A stretch of DNA of 42,452 nt from an uncultured Planctomycetota bacterium (GTDB taxonomy: Bacteria; Planctomycetota; Planctomycetia; Pirellulales; Thermoguttaceae): positions 1 through 42,452 of the forward strand of contig CADBQY010000092.1 in NCBI GenBank assembly GCA_902796885.1, given 5' to 3'. Shown one piece after another: positions 26,973-34,515 of this stretch. The position numbers and the translations under genes are program-made. Positions within the stretch are counted from its first letter, which is position 1, and every line of letters starts with the position of its first letter. The notes beneath the pieces were generated by a model. The model saw nothing but the letters and a program-made list of their open reading frames with translations, was not told where the DNA came from and ran no database searches.

Positions 26973-28274
26973 ATGGGAGCGACAGCCGTTATCGGTTTGC
27001 AGTGGGGCGACGAGGCGAAAGGGAAGATCGTCGATCTTCTCACCAAAGAGCACGACATTGTCGTCCGCTATCAGGGGGGCGCCAACGCGGGGCACACCGT
27101 CGTTTTCGACGGTCAGAAGTTCAAACTCTCGCTGATCCCCAGCGGCATCTTCCGCCATAACGTGCAGAGCGTGATCGCCAACGGCGTGGTGATCGATCCG
27201 GCGTCGATTCTCGGCGAAATCGAGTCGCTCACTTCGCGCGGCGTGGCGATCGACACGAACCTGATGATCAGCGACCGCGCCCACGTGATCTTCCCCTGGC
27301 ACAAAGAGGAAGACCGTCTGATGAACGACATGGGGGTCGGCAAAGAGGCGATCGGCACGACGATGCGCGGGATCGGTCCCTGCTACCGCGACAAGATCGG
27401 CCGTTCGTCGGCGATCCGGTTCGGCGACCTGTTCCGGAGCGACCTGAAAGAAAAGATCGAAAAGATCGCGGCGATCAAGAACCGTTCTCTGCCCGGTCTG
27501 GCGCCGAACGCCGAAGCCGCCGCGCAGGTCAAGGTGATGGACGCCGGCGAGATCTACCGGCAGTACGCCGAGTACGCCGAAAAGCTTCGTCCTTTCGTCG
27601 CCGACGTCACGGGCTACCTTCTCGACGCGGTCGACGCCGGCAAGAAGATTCTGTTCGAGGGGGCGCAGGGCGCGCTCTTGGACATCGACTACGGCACGTT
27701 CCCCTACGTCACGTCGAGCAACTCGTCGGGGGTCGGCATTTCGGCCGGTTCGGGCGTTCCGGCGCGGTACATCGACCGTCTGATCGGAATCGTCAAGGCG
27801 TACACCACGCGGGTCGGGGGCGGCCCCTTCCCGACCGAACTCGACAACGAGATCGGCCAGAAGATCCGCGACCGGGGGAACGAGTACGGCACGGTCACCA
27901 AACGGCCGCGCCGCTGCGGCTGGTTCGACGCGGTGGCCGCGCGCTATACGGCGCGTCTTTCCGGCGTGACCGAAATCTCGCTAATGCTCCTCGACGTCCT
28001 GTCGACGTTCGACGAGATCAGCATCTGCACCGCCTACGAAATCGACGGGAAGACGACGACCCATTTCCCCGCCAACGCCGAAGACCTGCGCCGGGTCAAG
28101 CCGGTTCTCGAAACGCATCCCGGCTGGTCCGAAGACATCACCCGCATTTCCCGTTACGCCGACCTTCCCGAAAACGCCAAAAAGTACGTGGCGCGCATTT
28201 CCGAGGTCATCGGCAAACCGATTTCGATGGTTTCGGTCGGTCCTAGCCGCGAGCAGACGATCGCCGTGGAGTGA
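26973..28274 (+). CDS. purA: Adenylosuccinate synthetase
   Basis: A 433-residue cytosolic enzyme that joins IMP and aspartate using GTP, the first step from IMP to AMP. The N-terminal P-loop-like motif reads WGDEAKGK (11-18); many family members have Gly where Ala15 is found here. Other landmarks are GGANAGHTVVF, the signature GIGPCYRDK, FEGAQGALLDIDYGTFPYVT and the C-terminal VSVGPSREQTI. Length is normal. AAGGAG is ideally placed before the ATG. It heads a plus-strand group with smpB (21-base gap) and a membrane glycosyltransferase. Confidence 0.97.
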   Translation: MGATAVIGLQWGDEAKGKIVDLLTKEHDIVVRYQGGANAGHTVVFDGQKFKLSLIPSGIFRHNVQSVIANGVVIDPASILGEIESLTSRGVAIDTNLMISDRAHVIFPWHKEEDRLMNDMGVGKEAIGTTMRGIGPCYRDKIGRSSAIRFGDLFRSDLKEKIEKIAAIKNRSLPGLAPNAEAAAQVKVMDAGEIYRQYAEYAEKLRPFVADVTGYLLDAVDAGKKILFEGAQGALLDIDYGTFPYVTSSNSSGVGISAGSGVPARYIDRLIGIVKAYTTRVGGGPFPTELDNEIGQKIRDRGNEYGTVTKRPRRCGWFDAVAARYTARLSGVTEISLMLLDVLSTFDEISICTAYEIDGKTTTHFPANAEDLRRVKPVLETHPGWSEDITRISRYADLPENAKKYVARISEVIGKPISMVSVGPSREQTIAVE

Positions 28275-28295
28275 TATTCCGGAAAGAGATCCCCC

Positions 28296-28784
28296 GTGGC
28301 AAAGAGCGGTAAAAAGAAGACAGTTTCCGAATCGACCGAAAAGGTGGTGAGCGAGAACCGCCGCGCGCGGCACGACTACCACGTTCTCGACACGCTCGAG
28401 TGCGGGATCGTCCTGACCGGCAGCGAGGTGAAGAGTCTGCGCAACGGCCGCGTTTCGATCGCCGACTCGTACGCCAAGGTGAAGAACGGGGAACTCTGGT
28501 TTATCGGGTGCGACATTCCCGAATACCTGGAAGCGAACCGGTTCAACCACAAGCCGAAACGGGACCGCAAACTCCTGCTGCACAAAAGCGAGATGCGGCG
28601 GTTCGCCGAGAAGGCGTTCGAAAAGGGGTTCACGCTGGTTCCGCTCAAACTCTATTTCAGCCGCGGCCGCGCCAAGCTCCTGGTCGGTCTCTGCAAGGGG
28701 AAACAGGAGTTCGACAAGCGCGAGTCGAAGAAAAAGGCGGACACCGAAAAGGGACTGCGGATCTCGATGATGCGGCGCCGGTAA
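28296..28784 (+). CDS. smpB: SsrA-binding protein (trans-translation)
   Basis: A 162-residue protein that binds tmRNA and brings it to stalled ribosomes. It has the full OB-fold sequence, including NRRARHDYHVLDTLECGIVLTGSEVK in fragments, SLRNGRVSIADSYA, the PKRDRKLLLHK segment and the basic C-terminal tail KRESKKKADTEKGLRISMMRRR, which is disordered until bound in the decoding centre. The start is a GTG with GGAAAGAG upstream. No tmRNA gene is found in this window. It follows purA closely and probably shares its transcript. Confidence 0.97.
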   Translation: MAKSGKKKTVSESTEKVVSENRRARHDYHVLDTLECGIVLTGSEVKSLRNGRVSIADSYAKVKNGELWFIGCDIPEYLEANRFNHKPKRDRKLLLHKSEMRRFAEKAFEKGFTLVPLKLYFSRGRAKLLVGLCKGKQEFDKRESKKKADTEKGLRISMMRRR

Positions 28785-28843
28785 ACGCGCGCGGTCCCGC
28801 GCCCGAAACGCCTGTCGCGCAACCCGGAAAGGCCCAAAGCGGC

Positions 28844-30607
28844 GTGAAACGTTCGATCCCCTCCGACACCAATCCCGTCCATCCCCCGCGCCGCGGCGAT
28901 TGTTTGCGGGCGCTTTTAGTCGGTCTGGCGGCGCTGATTCTTTTCCTGTCGGCGTCGGAATCGCTCCCCCCCACCTGGGACGAGGGGGACACCGACGCGC
29001 GGGCCGATTCGGTTCTCGCGTGGTCGAGCCGCGCGATTTCGATCCGCCGGTTCGACGGCCGTCTCTGGACGGCGCCGGCGTTGCGAAGCGCGTTTCCGAA
29101 CACGGTTTCCCGCGAGGGTCATCCGGCGGGTTACGTGATCCTGACCGCGGCGGGCAAAGCGTTCTGGACGCGGCTCGACGCCGCCTTCGGCCGCTGGGGT
29201 CTTCTTCACGAGCAGACCGTCTACCGATTCGGCGCGATTTTTCTTTGGTCGTGCGCGCTGGGCGCGGTGTTTTTGCGGATCGCGCGGAGTTTTACGCGCG
29301 CGTCCGCCCTTTTCGCCATTCTTTCGATCCTCTGTCTCCCCCGCGTTTTCGCTCACGCGCAGATCGCGTTCGGCGACTCCCCGCTGATGTCCGGCATGCT
29401 CCTGACCTGGGCGTTCTTTCCGCGCGGCCGGGCGCGGCCGGCACGCTGGCTCGTCTGGGGCTTCTTTCTGGGTCTGACCGCCTCGATGAAATTCACCGGC
29501 GCTTTGGCGTTTTTTCCGTTTCTTCTTTGGACGCTGATTCGGCGGGAACGCCGCGCGCTCCTTCCCGGCCAGGCGCTGGGCTGGCTCGCCGCGCTGTTTC
29601 TCTTCTGGCTTCTGAACCCGCCGATCTGGCACGCCCCTTTTTCGGGTTTGGCGCGTTACGTCGAGCTCAACACGCACCGCGAGGCGTATAACATCGGAAT
29701 TTTCTTTCTGGGAAAGATGTACTCGCTCGCGCGTCCCCTTCCCTGGTGGAATTCCCTCTTCTGGACCGCGGTGACCGTTCCGACCGGACTTCTTCTCTCG
29801 GCGGCGGCGGTCCTTGCGGGCGCGGCGTTTCGCCGTCGCCGCGGCGCCGACCCCGCCGGTTCGTTTTTCGGCGGACGTCGGCGGGGCGAGATCGGTCTCC
29901 TTTTCTGGAACTGGATTCTATTGATCGCGATCCGCGCCATTCCCGGTCTGCCGGTTCACGACGGCGTCCGTCTGTTCGTCGCGGCGTTCCCCTTCCTGGC
30001 GATTCTCGCCGGTTTGGGACTCGCCCGTCTCTGGACGTCACGCGGCGCGTTTCCGAAAATCGCCGCGGCCGCCGTTCTGCTCGGTTCGGCCGGTTCGCTC
30101 GTCCTCTACTTTCCGCAGGGGCTTTCGTATTACAATCTTCTGATCGGCGGTCTTCCGGGCGCGGCGCGCGCTGGGATGGAGGTCACCTACTACTGGGACG
30201 GGCTCGACGAAGAGATCTCCCGGTCGGCGGCCCCTTGGTCGCCGACCGGCGCCGCGCGGCCGTGTCTGTTCGGCGCGGCGTCCCCCGCCACGCTCCGCCG
30301 CTGGATCGAGTGGGATCTGGTTCCCCCGCGCAGCGAGACGATCACCTCGCTGGTCGGGCGCCCCGACGCGCGGCGCCGTCTTTCCGAAACGCCGTTCGGC
30401 TATTACATTCTTCAAAACCGGGCTTCCGGCCTGACCCCGTTCGACCGCGAAATCCTTCGAACTCAAAGACCGGTCTGGTACAAAACCGCCGGCATGTGGA
30501 AAACGCCGAAATTCCTGAAAAACACCCCCTGGGATCTCAGCCGCGTCCCGCTGATCCTGATCTACGAGTACGACCCGGTTTCAACGGCCGAACCGGCGGA
30601 GAACTAG
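28844..30607 (+). CDS. GT39/ArnT-like membrane glycosyltransferase
   Basis: A 587-residue polytopic membrane protein. After a first hydrophobic helix (about 21-40) comes PPTWDEGDT with Asp46-Glu47, matching the Asp-Glu motif in the first extracytoplasmic loop of GT-C enzymes of the PMT/ArnT group. At least eight more hydrophobic helices follow up to about residue 440, and a soluble C-terminal part of ~140 residues ends the protein. Such enzymes transfer a sugar from a polyprenyl phosphate to a protein or lipid on the periplasmic side; the acceptor is unknown. I place the start at GTG 28844 (GGAAAGG upstream) because the frame before it overlaps smpB and has no membrane-protein character. Confidence 0.75.
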   Translation: MKRSIPSDTNPVHPPRRGDCLRALLVGLAALILFLSASESLPPTWDEGDTDARADSVLAWSSRAISIRRFDGRLWTAPALRSAFPNTVSREGHPAGYVILTAAGKAFWTRLDAAFGRWGLLHEQTVYRFGAIFLWSCALGAVFLRIARSFTRASALFAILSILCLPRVFAHAQIAFGDSPLMSGMLLTWAFFPRGRARPARWLVWGFFLGLTASMKFTGALAFFPFLLWTLIRRERRALLPGQALGWLAALFLFWLLNPPIWHAPFSGLARYVELNTHREAYNIGIFFLGKMYSLARPLPWWNSLFWTAVTVPTGLLLSAAAVLAGAAFRRRRGADPAGSFFGGRRRGEIGLLFWNWILLIAIRAIPGLPVHDGVRLFVAAFPFLAILAGLGLARLWTSRGAFPKIAAAAVLLGSAGSLVLYFPQGLSYYNLLIGGLPGAARAGMEVTYYWDGLDEEISRSAAPWSPTGAARPCLFGAASPATLRRWIEWDLVPPRSETITSLVGRPDARRRLSETPFGYYILQNRASGLTPFDREILRTQRPVWYKTAGMWKTPKFLKNTPWDLSRVPLILIYEYDPVSTAEPAEN

Positions 30608-30662
30608 TCCCGCGCAAAATCTTTACAACCTTACGCCAATCGTCAATAAAGCAAAATCCCGG

Positions 30663-30752
30663 GTCGGGCCAAGCGGCGATCGGCCGTCTATCAATCGGTT
30701 TCGTTAGCGTCCCGGAGCCCGGGTCGGCAGTTTCGGCTCCCAGCCTACGGCG
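30663..30752. repeat. Dispersed repeat R1, copy 1
   Basis: A 90-base stretch that recurs in the same orientation at 32491-32581, with five mismatches and one single-base gap. The longest shared run is about 40 bases. It includes a small inverted repeat CCCGG-AGC-CCGGG. The two copies bracket the AbiE toxin-antitoxin pair. Confidence 0.9.
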
Positions 30753-30792
30753 GTCGCACTGGCACTGGCGAAATCGACTGCGGAGCCAGAAT

Positions 30793-30855
30793 CAGCCTGT
30801 ACCCTATCAGACTCAGCCTGCACCTTATCGGAATCAGCTTGCACCCCATCGGCGA
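30793..30855. repeat. 21-bp tandem repeat (three units)
   Basis: Units at 30793, 30814 and 30835 share the core CAGCCTGCACC-TATC-GA. On the minus strand one frame reads VQADSDK-like heptads. A single related unit occurs at 33702-33722 inside R2 copy B, so this array is part of a larger dispersed element. Confidence 0.8.
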
Positions 30856-30920
30856 CCAACGGGGGCCCGGCTAGTTTGATATCACGACGGGAATAAATCG
30901 CCCGCCGCGGCTCGCGGCCG
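30831..30920. repeat. Dispersed repeat R2, copy A (overlaps the AbiEii 3' end)
   Basis: This 90-base segment matches 33700-33790 with roughly 80 percent identity, rising to above 90 percent in the last 50 bases (core CGACGGGAATAAA, CGCCCGCCGCGGCTCGCGG). The conserved core contains the last codons and stop of the AbiEii gene, which suggests the toxin's C-terminus is built from repeat DNA. Confidence 0.85.
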
Positions 30921-31793
30921 GAGAGCGTCGATGACTTCGCAAAAGAACGGTTTTGACCAGAGTTCGATTTCCCGCGGATCGCGGAGAAACGGGCGAACGT
31001 CCTTTTGTGCCGCGGCAATATCAAGCCGGTCGACCGCGGCGCGGAGCCGTTCTTTGAGCGAATCCGCGGTCACCGGAACCCGGTCGGACGCGGATACCCC
31101 TTCTCCATTCGTTTCGGTCTGCCGGATCCGCTCGTTCAGATGGTCAACGTTCACTTCCGGCGCGTGACCGGCATACCAGACCAGGTCGTACCAGTCGCGT
31201 CCTTTTACACGGTTTTTCCAGCCCCGAAAGAGGACCGCGTGCAGTTTACCCGCGAGCAGATCGGGGAGCCGGTAGACTCTGACCGAATGGGGGGACGGGG
31301 CCAGGCGAGTTTTCACCTCGGTCAGAAATCCGGGCGGCGGATCGATATCGATTTCCAGTTTAATTTTGATCTGCCGGCGCAGCGGTATCCTTTCGGCGAG
31401 CCGTGCGGGCATACCGATCTCCAGCAGTTCCGTTCGTGTGTTCATTTTAAGGAACGCCGAATCGATCATCGAGACGGCCGTCTTTTCCTTTGAACTCCAT
31501 TCGGCGCGGATCCCGTAACTTTCGAGCTCCGACCGGAGCCGTGTGCCGAACGGCTCGATACGGAACGACGGATCCGGTTCGAGGAGCGAAAAATCCATAT
31601 CTTCGGAAGCGCGGTTGAGGCCGTAGAAGATCCGCAGCGCCGTTCCGCCGTAGAAGGCGGCGCGTTCGAAGAACTTGTTCCGCGAAAGCCCCTGAAGAAC
31701 GATCGACTGAACAATCTCGCGAAACGCCATCATGAAATCGTTTTCCGTTTTACAATCGTATCGGACGATCATCTGTTCAACGGCGCTGTTCAT
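30882..31793 (-). CDS. abiEii: AbiEii/AbiGii family nucleotidyltransferase toxin
   Basis: A 303-residue toxin of the type IV AbiE system, a DNA polymerase beta-like nucleotidyltransferase. Motifs: FYGGTALRIFYGLNRASED (core GGT at 49-51) with the metal-binding pair Asp65-x-Asp67 in SEDMDFSL, KIKLEIDID (143-151) as the likely third acidic site, LLAGKLHAVL and KGRDWYDLVWY (197-207). Family members block growth by adding nucleotides to RNA targets, or use GTP. All key residues look intact. The ATG at 31793 has GGAGG six bases upstream and lies inside the antitoxin gene (17-base overlap), typical of coupled toxin-antitoxin genes. The last ten residues (RAAAGDLFPS) fall in dispersed repeat R2. Confidence 0.92.
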   Translation of the reverse strand: MNSAVEQMIVRYDCKTENDFMMAFREIVQSIVLQGLSRNKFFERAAFYGGTALRIFYGLNRASEDMDFSLLEPDPSFRIEPFGTRLRSELESYGIRAEWSSKEKTAVSMIDSAFLKMNTRTELLEIGMPARLAERIPLRRQIKIKLEIDIDPPPGFLTEVKTRLAPSPHSVRVYRLPDLLAGKLHAVLFRGWKNRVKGRDWYDLVWYAGHAPEVNVDHLNERIRQTETNGEGVSASDRVPVTADSLKERLRAAVDRLDIAAAQKDVRPFLRDPREIELWSKPFFCEVIDALRPRAAAGDLFPS

Positions 31794-32412
31794 CGGCAAC
31801 CTCCGTCAGATAGTTCACCAGTTTTTTCATTCGGCCTCGGGCGCAGAGCGCGAGTTCGGCGAGGGTATCCGCGGAGAACCGGCGAACCGAATCGCGGTCG
31901 ATCCGCAGATCGTCCCACAGGTAGGAAGGGATCCCGTTTCCGTCGAAACGCGGATCGTCGGCGGCCTTATCGTAGAGCGCCTTTTCGGGCGAGGCGATCA
32001 AGGCGTTCCCTTCGGGCGTTTCGAGCAGGGCGACCCCGACCGGGTAGACGCGGCCGAGACGCGACGCGTAGGAGAAACGGCCGACCGGCGTACGGAACAA
32101 GCGGGGGCGGCCGACGGTCACGGACGTGACCTCTTCGACCCGTTCGGGTATTAAGCCGTAGTGGGAAAGCGCGTAGTCGCCGCTGACATAACTCGGGCCG
32201 TAGATCCGATTCGCGACCAGAATCGGATTGAGCGGAAACCGGCGGCTTCCGGCGGGAAACGTATAGAGTCCCTTTTTGATCCTGATCATCTCGCCGTCGG
32301 CCAAGAGACGTCGGATCTTGCCGCGGACATTGGCGTACCGGCGCAGAACCGACGTCAATTCCAGGTAATCGAATATATCGTAAGGGATCTCGTTTCTTAA
32401 AATGAAGGCCAT
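31777..32412 (-). CDS. abiEi: AbiEi-type antitoxin with N-terminal winged helix
   Basis: A 211-residue protein matching AbiEi antitoxins of type IV systems. The N-terminal ~60 residues form a winged helix-turn-helix (SVLRRYANVRGKIRRLLADG followed by the wing MIRIKKGLYTF, 42-52). The C-terminal domain has VANRIYGPSYVSGDYALSHYG, a conserved family segment, and SPEKALYDK. It neutralises AbiEii without direct stable binding in known cases and represses its own promoter through inverted repeats. Such a repeat lies over the promoter here (32430-32458). It is transcribed first, with abiEii overlapping by 17 bases. GC content resembles the chromosome, not the AT-rich island downstream. Confidence 0.92.
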   Translation of the reverse strand: MAFILRNEIPYDIFDYLELTSVLRRYANVRGKIRRLLADGEMIRIKKGLYTFPAGSRRFPLNPILVANRIYGPSYVSGDYALSHYGLIPERVEEVTSVTVGRPRLFRTPVGRFSYASRLGRVYPVGVALLETPEGNALIASPEKALYDKAADDPRFDGNGIPSYLWDDLRIDRDSVRRFSADTLAELALCARGRMKKLVNYLTEVADEQRR

Positions 32413-32429
32413 AGCGGGAAATTACTCTC

Positions 32430-32482
32430 AAGTAAGTTCTCTTTTGCGGTACTTACTTTACACTAATCATCAAAAAAGTCAA
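32430..32482 (-). promoter_or_regulatory. abiE promoter with overlapping inverted-repeat operator
   Basis: On the minus strand TTGACT (32482-32477) and TAAAGT (32460-32455) are 16 bases apart. A perfect 8-bp inverted repeat, AAGTAAGT at 32430-32437 and ACTTACTT at 32451-32458 (13-base spacer), covers the -10 box and the predicted start site. This is a good place for AbiEi to bind and repress. Confidence 0.7.
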
Positions 32483-32490
32483 GACTCCGA

Positions 32491-32581
32491 GTCGGGCCAA
32501 GCGGCTATCGGCAATCCGTCAATCGGTTTCGTTAGCGTCCCGGAGCCCGGGTCGGCAGCTTTCGGCTCCCAGCCTACGGCG
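32491..32581. repeat. Dispersed repeat R1, copy 2
   Basis: Direct repeat of 30663-30752, same orientation, located just upstream of the abiE promoter. R2-like sequence is not attached to this copy; only a weak GAGCTCGCGGGCCG remnant follows at 32586-32599. Confidence 0.9.
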
Positions 32582-32649
32582 ACCCGGAGCTCGCGGGCCG
32601 AAACTTTTTTGGGGGAACGGTGTTCGGTACAGTAGCCCTCCCGTTTGAT

Positions 32650-32678
32650 TTGGGCTGTTGAGTTTGATTTGGTATAAT
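32650..32678 (+). promoter_or_regulatory. Predicted promoter of the EF-hand gene
   Basis: TTGGGC (32650-32655) and a perfect TATAAT (32673-32678) are 17 bases apart, with TGG as extended -10. The start should be near 32685, about 34 bases before the ATG. Confidence 0.7.
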
Positions 32679-32718
32679 GCTGTTCGGCATTCCACCCCTT
32701 CAAAAGGAGAGATTCACG

Positions 32719-33684
32719 ATGAAAAAAGTTTTGATTTCACTATTAGCCGTCGCGGCGCTAACCGCGACTTCGGCCGCATTCGCGCAGCGGGCGGCGAAAC
32801 CGGCGGCCGCCGACAAACCGGAAACTTCGGCGGCGGCGGAATCCCGACCGGGCGCACCCGCGAAGCCGGTCAATCCGATGGAACGCATCCGCGAGAACTT
32901 CGAGAAATCGAAAAACGAAAACGGGGACGTTCAGATTGAGAAAGCCGCCGATCTTTTCGCGGCGGACCTGGTACAGGGCCTGAAAGACGCCGACAAGGAC
33001 GGGAACGGCATCGTCACGAAAGAGGAGCTCGACTCGACCCGTTTCTTCGGCCGGCCGGGCTCCGACGGCCCCCGCGGCCCGGAAGGGCGGCATGACCGGC
33101 GCGGCGGCCGGCGCAACGCCGACGGCGACCGCGGTCCCCGCCGGGGCGACCGCGGCCCGATGCGCGACCCGCTCGCCGACGCGCGAACGGAAGACGGTCA
33201 GATTGACATTTCGAAGCTGCCGGACCGAATGCCGGAAGAGTTCCGGAATCGGTTCAAGGAAGCCGACGCCGACGGGAACGGTCTTCTGGACGCCGACGAG
33301 CAGGCGTCGATGCCGTTCGGCCGGCGAGACCGAGCCGACCGCAACGAAGGGCGGCCGCAGAACCGGCCGGGTAACCGTGAAGGGCGCGGCCCGCGCCGAG
33401 GCCGAGACGAAAACGCCGGTCCCCGCGGTCCTTTCGGCCCGATGGGCGTAGTATTCGAAGCCGTCGCGACCGTGCGGAACGAGGAGGGGGGCGAAATCAA
33501 TCTCGACGAGCTGACCGCGAAAGTCCGGCAGGCGCAGATTGAGTTCCTGCAGTCGATCGACGGCGACAGCGACGGGCTTCTCACCGAAGAGGAGCTGAAA
33601 TCGTTCGGCCCGCCCCGACCGCAGGGGCCGGACGGCATGCCGCCGCAGGGCCCGGATGACCAGGCGCCCGCCGAAGAGGAATAA
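32719..33684 (+). CDS. Secreted EF-hand protein rich in Gly/Pro/Arg
   Basis: A 321-residue exported protein with a signal peptide (1-22, ending TSAAFAQ). Three EF-hand loops are visible: DADKDGNGIVTKEE (Asp90, 92, 94), EADADGNGLLDADE (Asp183, 185) and DGDSDGLLTEEE (Asp281, 283, 285). Arg/Gly/Asp-rich low-complexity linkers (about 110-150 and 200-240) separate them. It probably binds calcium in the periplasm or outside; many planctomycetes carry such proteins and their roles are mostly unknown. AAAAGGAG precedes the ATG, and a good promoter lies upstream. An earlier ATG overlaps the -10 box and is rejected. Confidence 0.85.
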   Translation: MKKVLISLLAVAALTATSAAFAQRAAKPAAADKPETSAAAESRPGAPAKPVNPMERIRENFEKSKNENGDVQIEKAADLFAADLVQGLKDADKDGNGIVTKEELDSTRFFGRPGSDGPRGPEGRHDRRGGRRNADGDRGPRRGDRGPMRDPLADARTEDGQIDISKLPDRMPEEFRNRFKEADADGNGLLDADEQASMPFGRRDRADRNEGRPQNRPGNREGRGPRRGRDENAGPRGPFGPMGVVFEAVATVRNEEGGEINLDELTAKVRQAQIEFLQSIDGDSDGLLTEEELKSFGPPRPQGPDGMPPQGPDDQAPAEEE

Positions 33685-33699
33685 ACCGCGGCTCGCAAA

Positions 33700-33790
33700 G
33701 AATCGGCCTGTACTCTATCGCCGCCCAACGAGGCGGCCGGCTAGCTCGATACCGCGACGGGAATAAACCGCCCGCCGCGGCTCGCGGCCG
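33700..33790. repeat. Dispersed repeat R2, copy B
   Basis: Second copy of R2 (see 30831-30920), here in noncoding DNA between two genes. It begins with one unit related to the 21-bp tandem repeat. A CCGCGGCTCGC word occurs on both sides of it (near 33686 and 33775), so it may have inserted or expanded by duplication. Confidence 0.85.
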
Positions 33791-33815
33791 CGACCCGCCA
33801 TTGAAAGGAACCCCG

Positions 33816-34232
33816 ATGAATTTAAGCGACCGCAACAAAGAACGAATGAAGAAGTTCGAGACGATGATCAACACCGCCGACGCGGCGCTGGCCGAAGAGC
33901 TCGTCGCCGCCGACGCGCCGTTTTATACCCCCGCCAGTCCCGAACCGCTCTACGGGGGGGCGGGTTACCTGTCGGTGGTACACTGGATGAGAAAGGGGTT
34001 CAGCGACGTTCAGTGGCATCTCCGCGACATGGCGGCGGAAGGGGACAAGGTCGCCGTCCGCTGGGAACTGACCGGAACGCACGACGGGGAGTTTATGGGA
34101 ATACCGCCGACCGGCCGCAAGATTTCCGTCAGCGTGATGAACTTCTACTATTTCAACGGGGAGGGGAAAGTCACAAACGACATCGCCGCGGAAGGGATGA
34201 TCGGGATTCTGAGGGGGATCGGGGGGATGTGA
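33816..34232 (+). CDS. SnoaL-like / ester cyclase family protein
   Basis: A 138-residue protein of the NTF2-like fold. The family pattern is clear: a helical N-terminus (NKERMKKFETMINTADAALAEELVAADAPFY in parts), then GYLSVVHWMRKGFSDVQWHLRDMAAEGDKVAVRWELTGTHDGEF in successive strands, and FMGIPPTGRKISVSVMNFYYFN. Members range from polyketide cyclases to proteins with no enzymatic role, so the activity is unknown. The ATG at 33816 has AGGA about seven bases upstream. It is the last gene before the AT-rich island. It lies 25 bases after R2 copy B. Confidence 0.85.
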   Translation: MNLSDRNKERMKKFETMINTADAALAEELVAADAPFYTPASPEPLYGGAGYLSVVHWMRKGFSDVQWHLRDMAAEGDKVAVRWELTGTHDGEFMGIPPTGRKISVSVMNFYYFNGEGKVTNDIAAEGMIGILRGIGGM

Positions 34233-34371
34233 GGGGACGCAAAACGTCTCGAAATGAACTTTTCAGCAGGTTGTACCGGTCGCCGACGCGATAGATTGTT
34301 TCGTTATGTCATTAAAAAACCGGTGAAAATGAGAGTCTGATCAAGAAAATCTAAAAATCTTCGGTATCTTC

Positions 34372-34401
34372 TTCCACAGCGGACAAAAGTTGTGGTATAA
34401 T
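34372..34401 (+). promoter_or_regulatory. Predicted promoter of the type I RM operon
   Basis: TATAAT (34396-34401) with extended -10 TGG and a weak TTCCAC (34372-34377) 18 bases upstream. A leader of about 107 bases leads to hsdM. The 283 bases between 34232 and 34516 hold no other gene or RNA that I can recognise. Confidence 0.55.
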
Positions 34402-34515
34402 GGGCGGGATGCACGCGACGATCAAGCACTCAAAACTGAGAATTGCAATTCGACGCATTTTTCCAAAAGAAGTATTTTTCATCTGTACCAGTCCGCACGC
34501 TAGAAGGGAACAAGC

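Noticed and set aside
28400-28843. Upstream extension of the glycosyltransferase frame into smpB
   Set aside because: The extra 148 codons overlap smpB almost completely and have no membrane-protein or family character. GTG 28844 with GGAAAGG is a better start.
30704-31024. Minus-strand frame with VQADSDK repeats
   Set aside because: It lies in the R1/21-bp/R2 repeat zone and overlaps the end of abiEii. The repetitive product reflects repeat DNA, and a similar spurious frame occurs over R1 copy 2.
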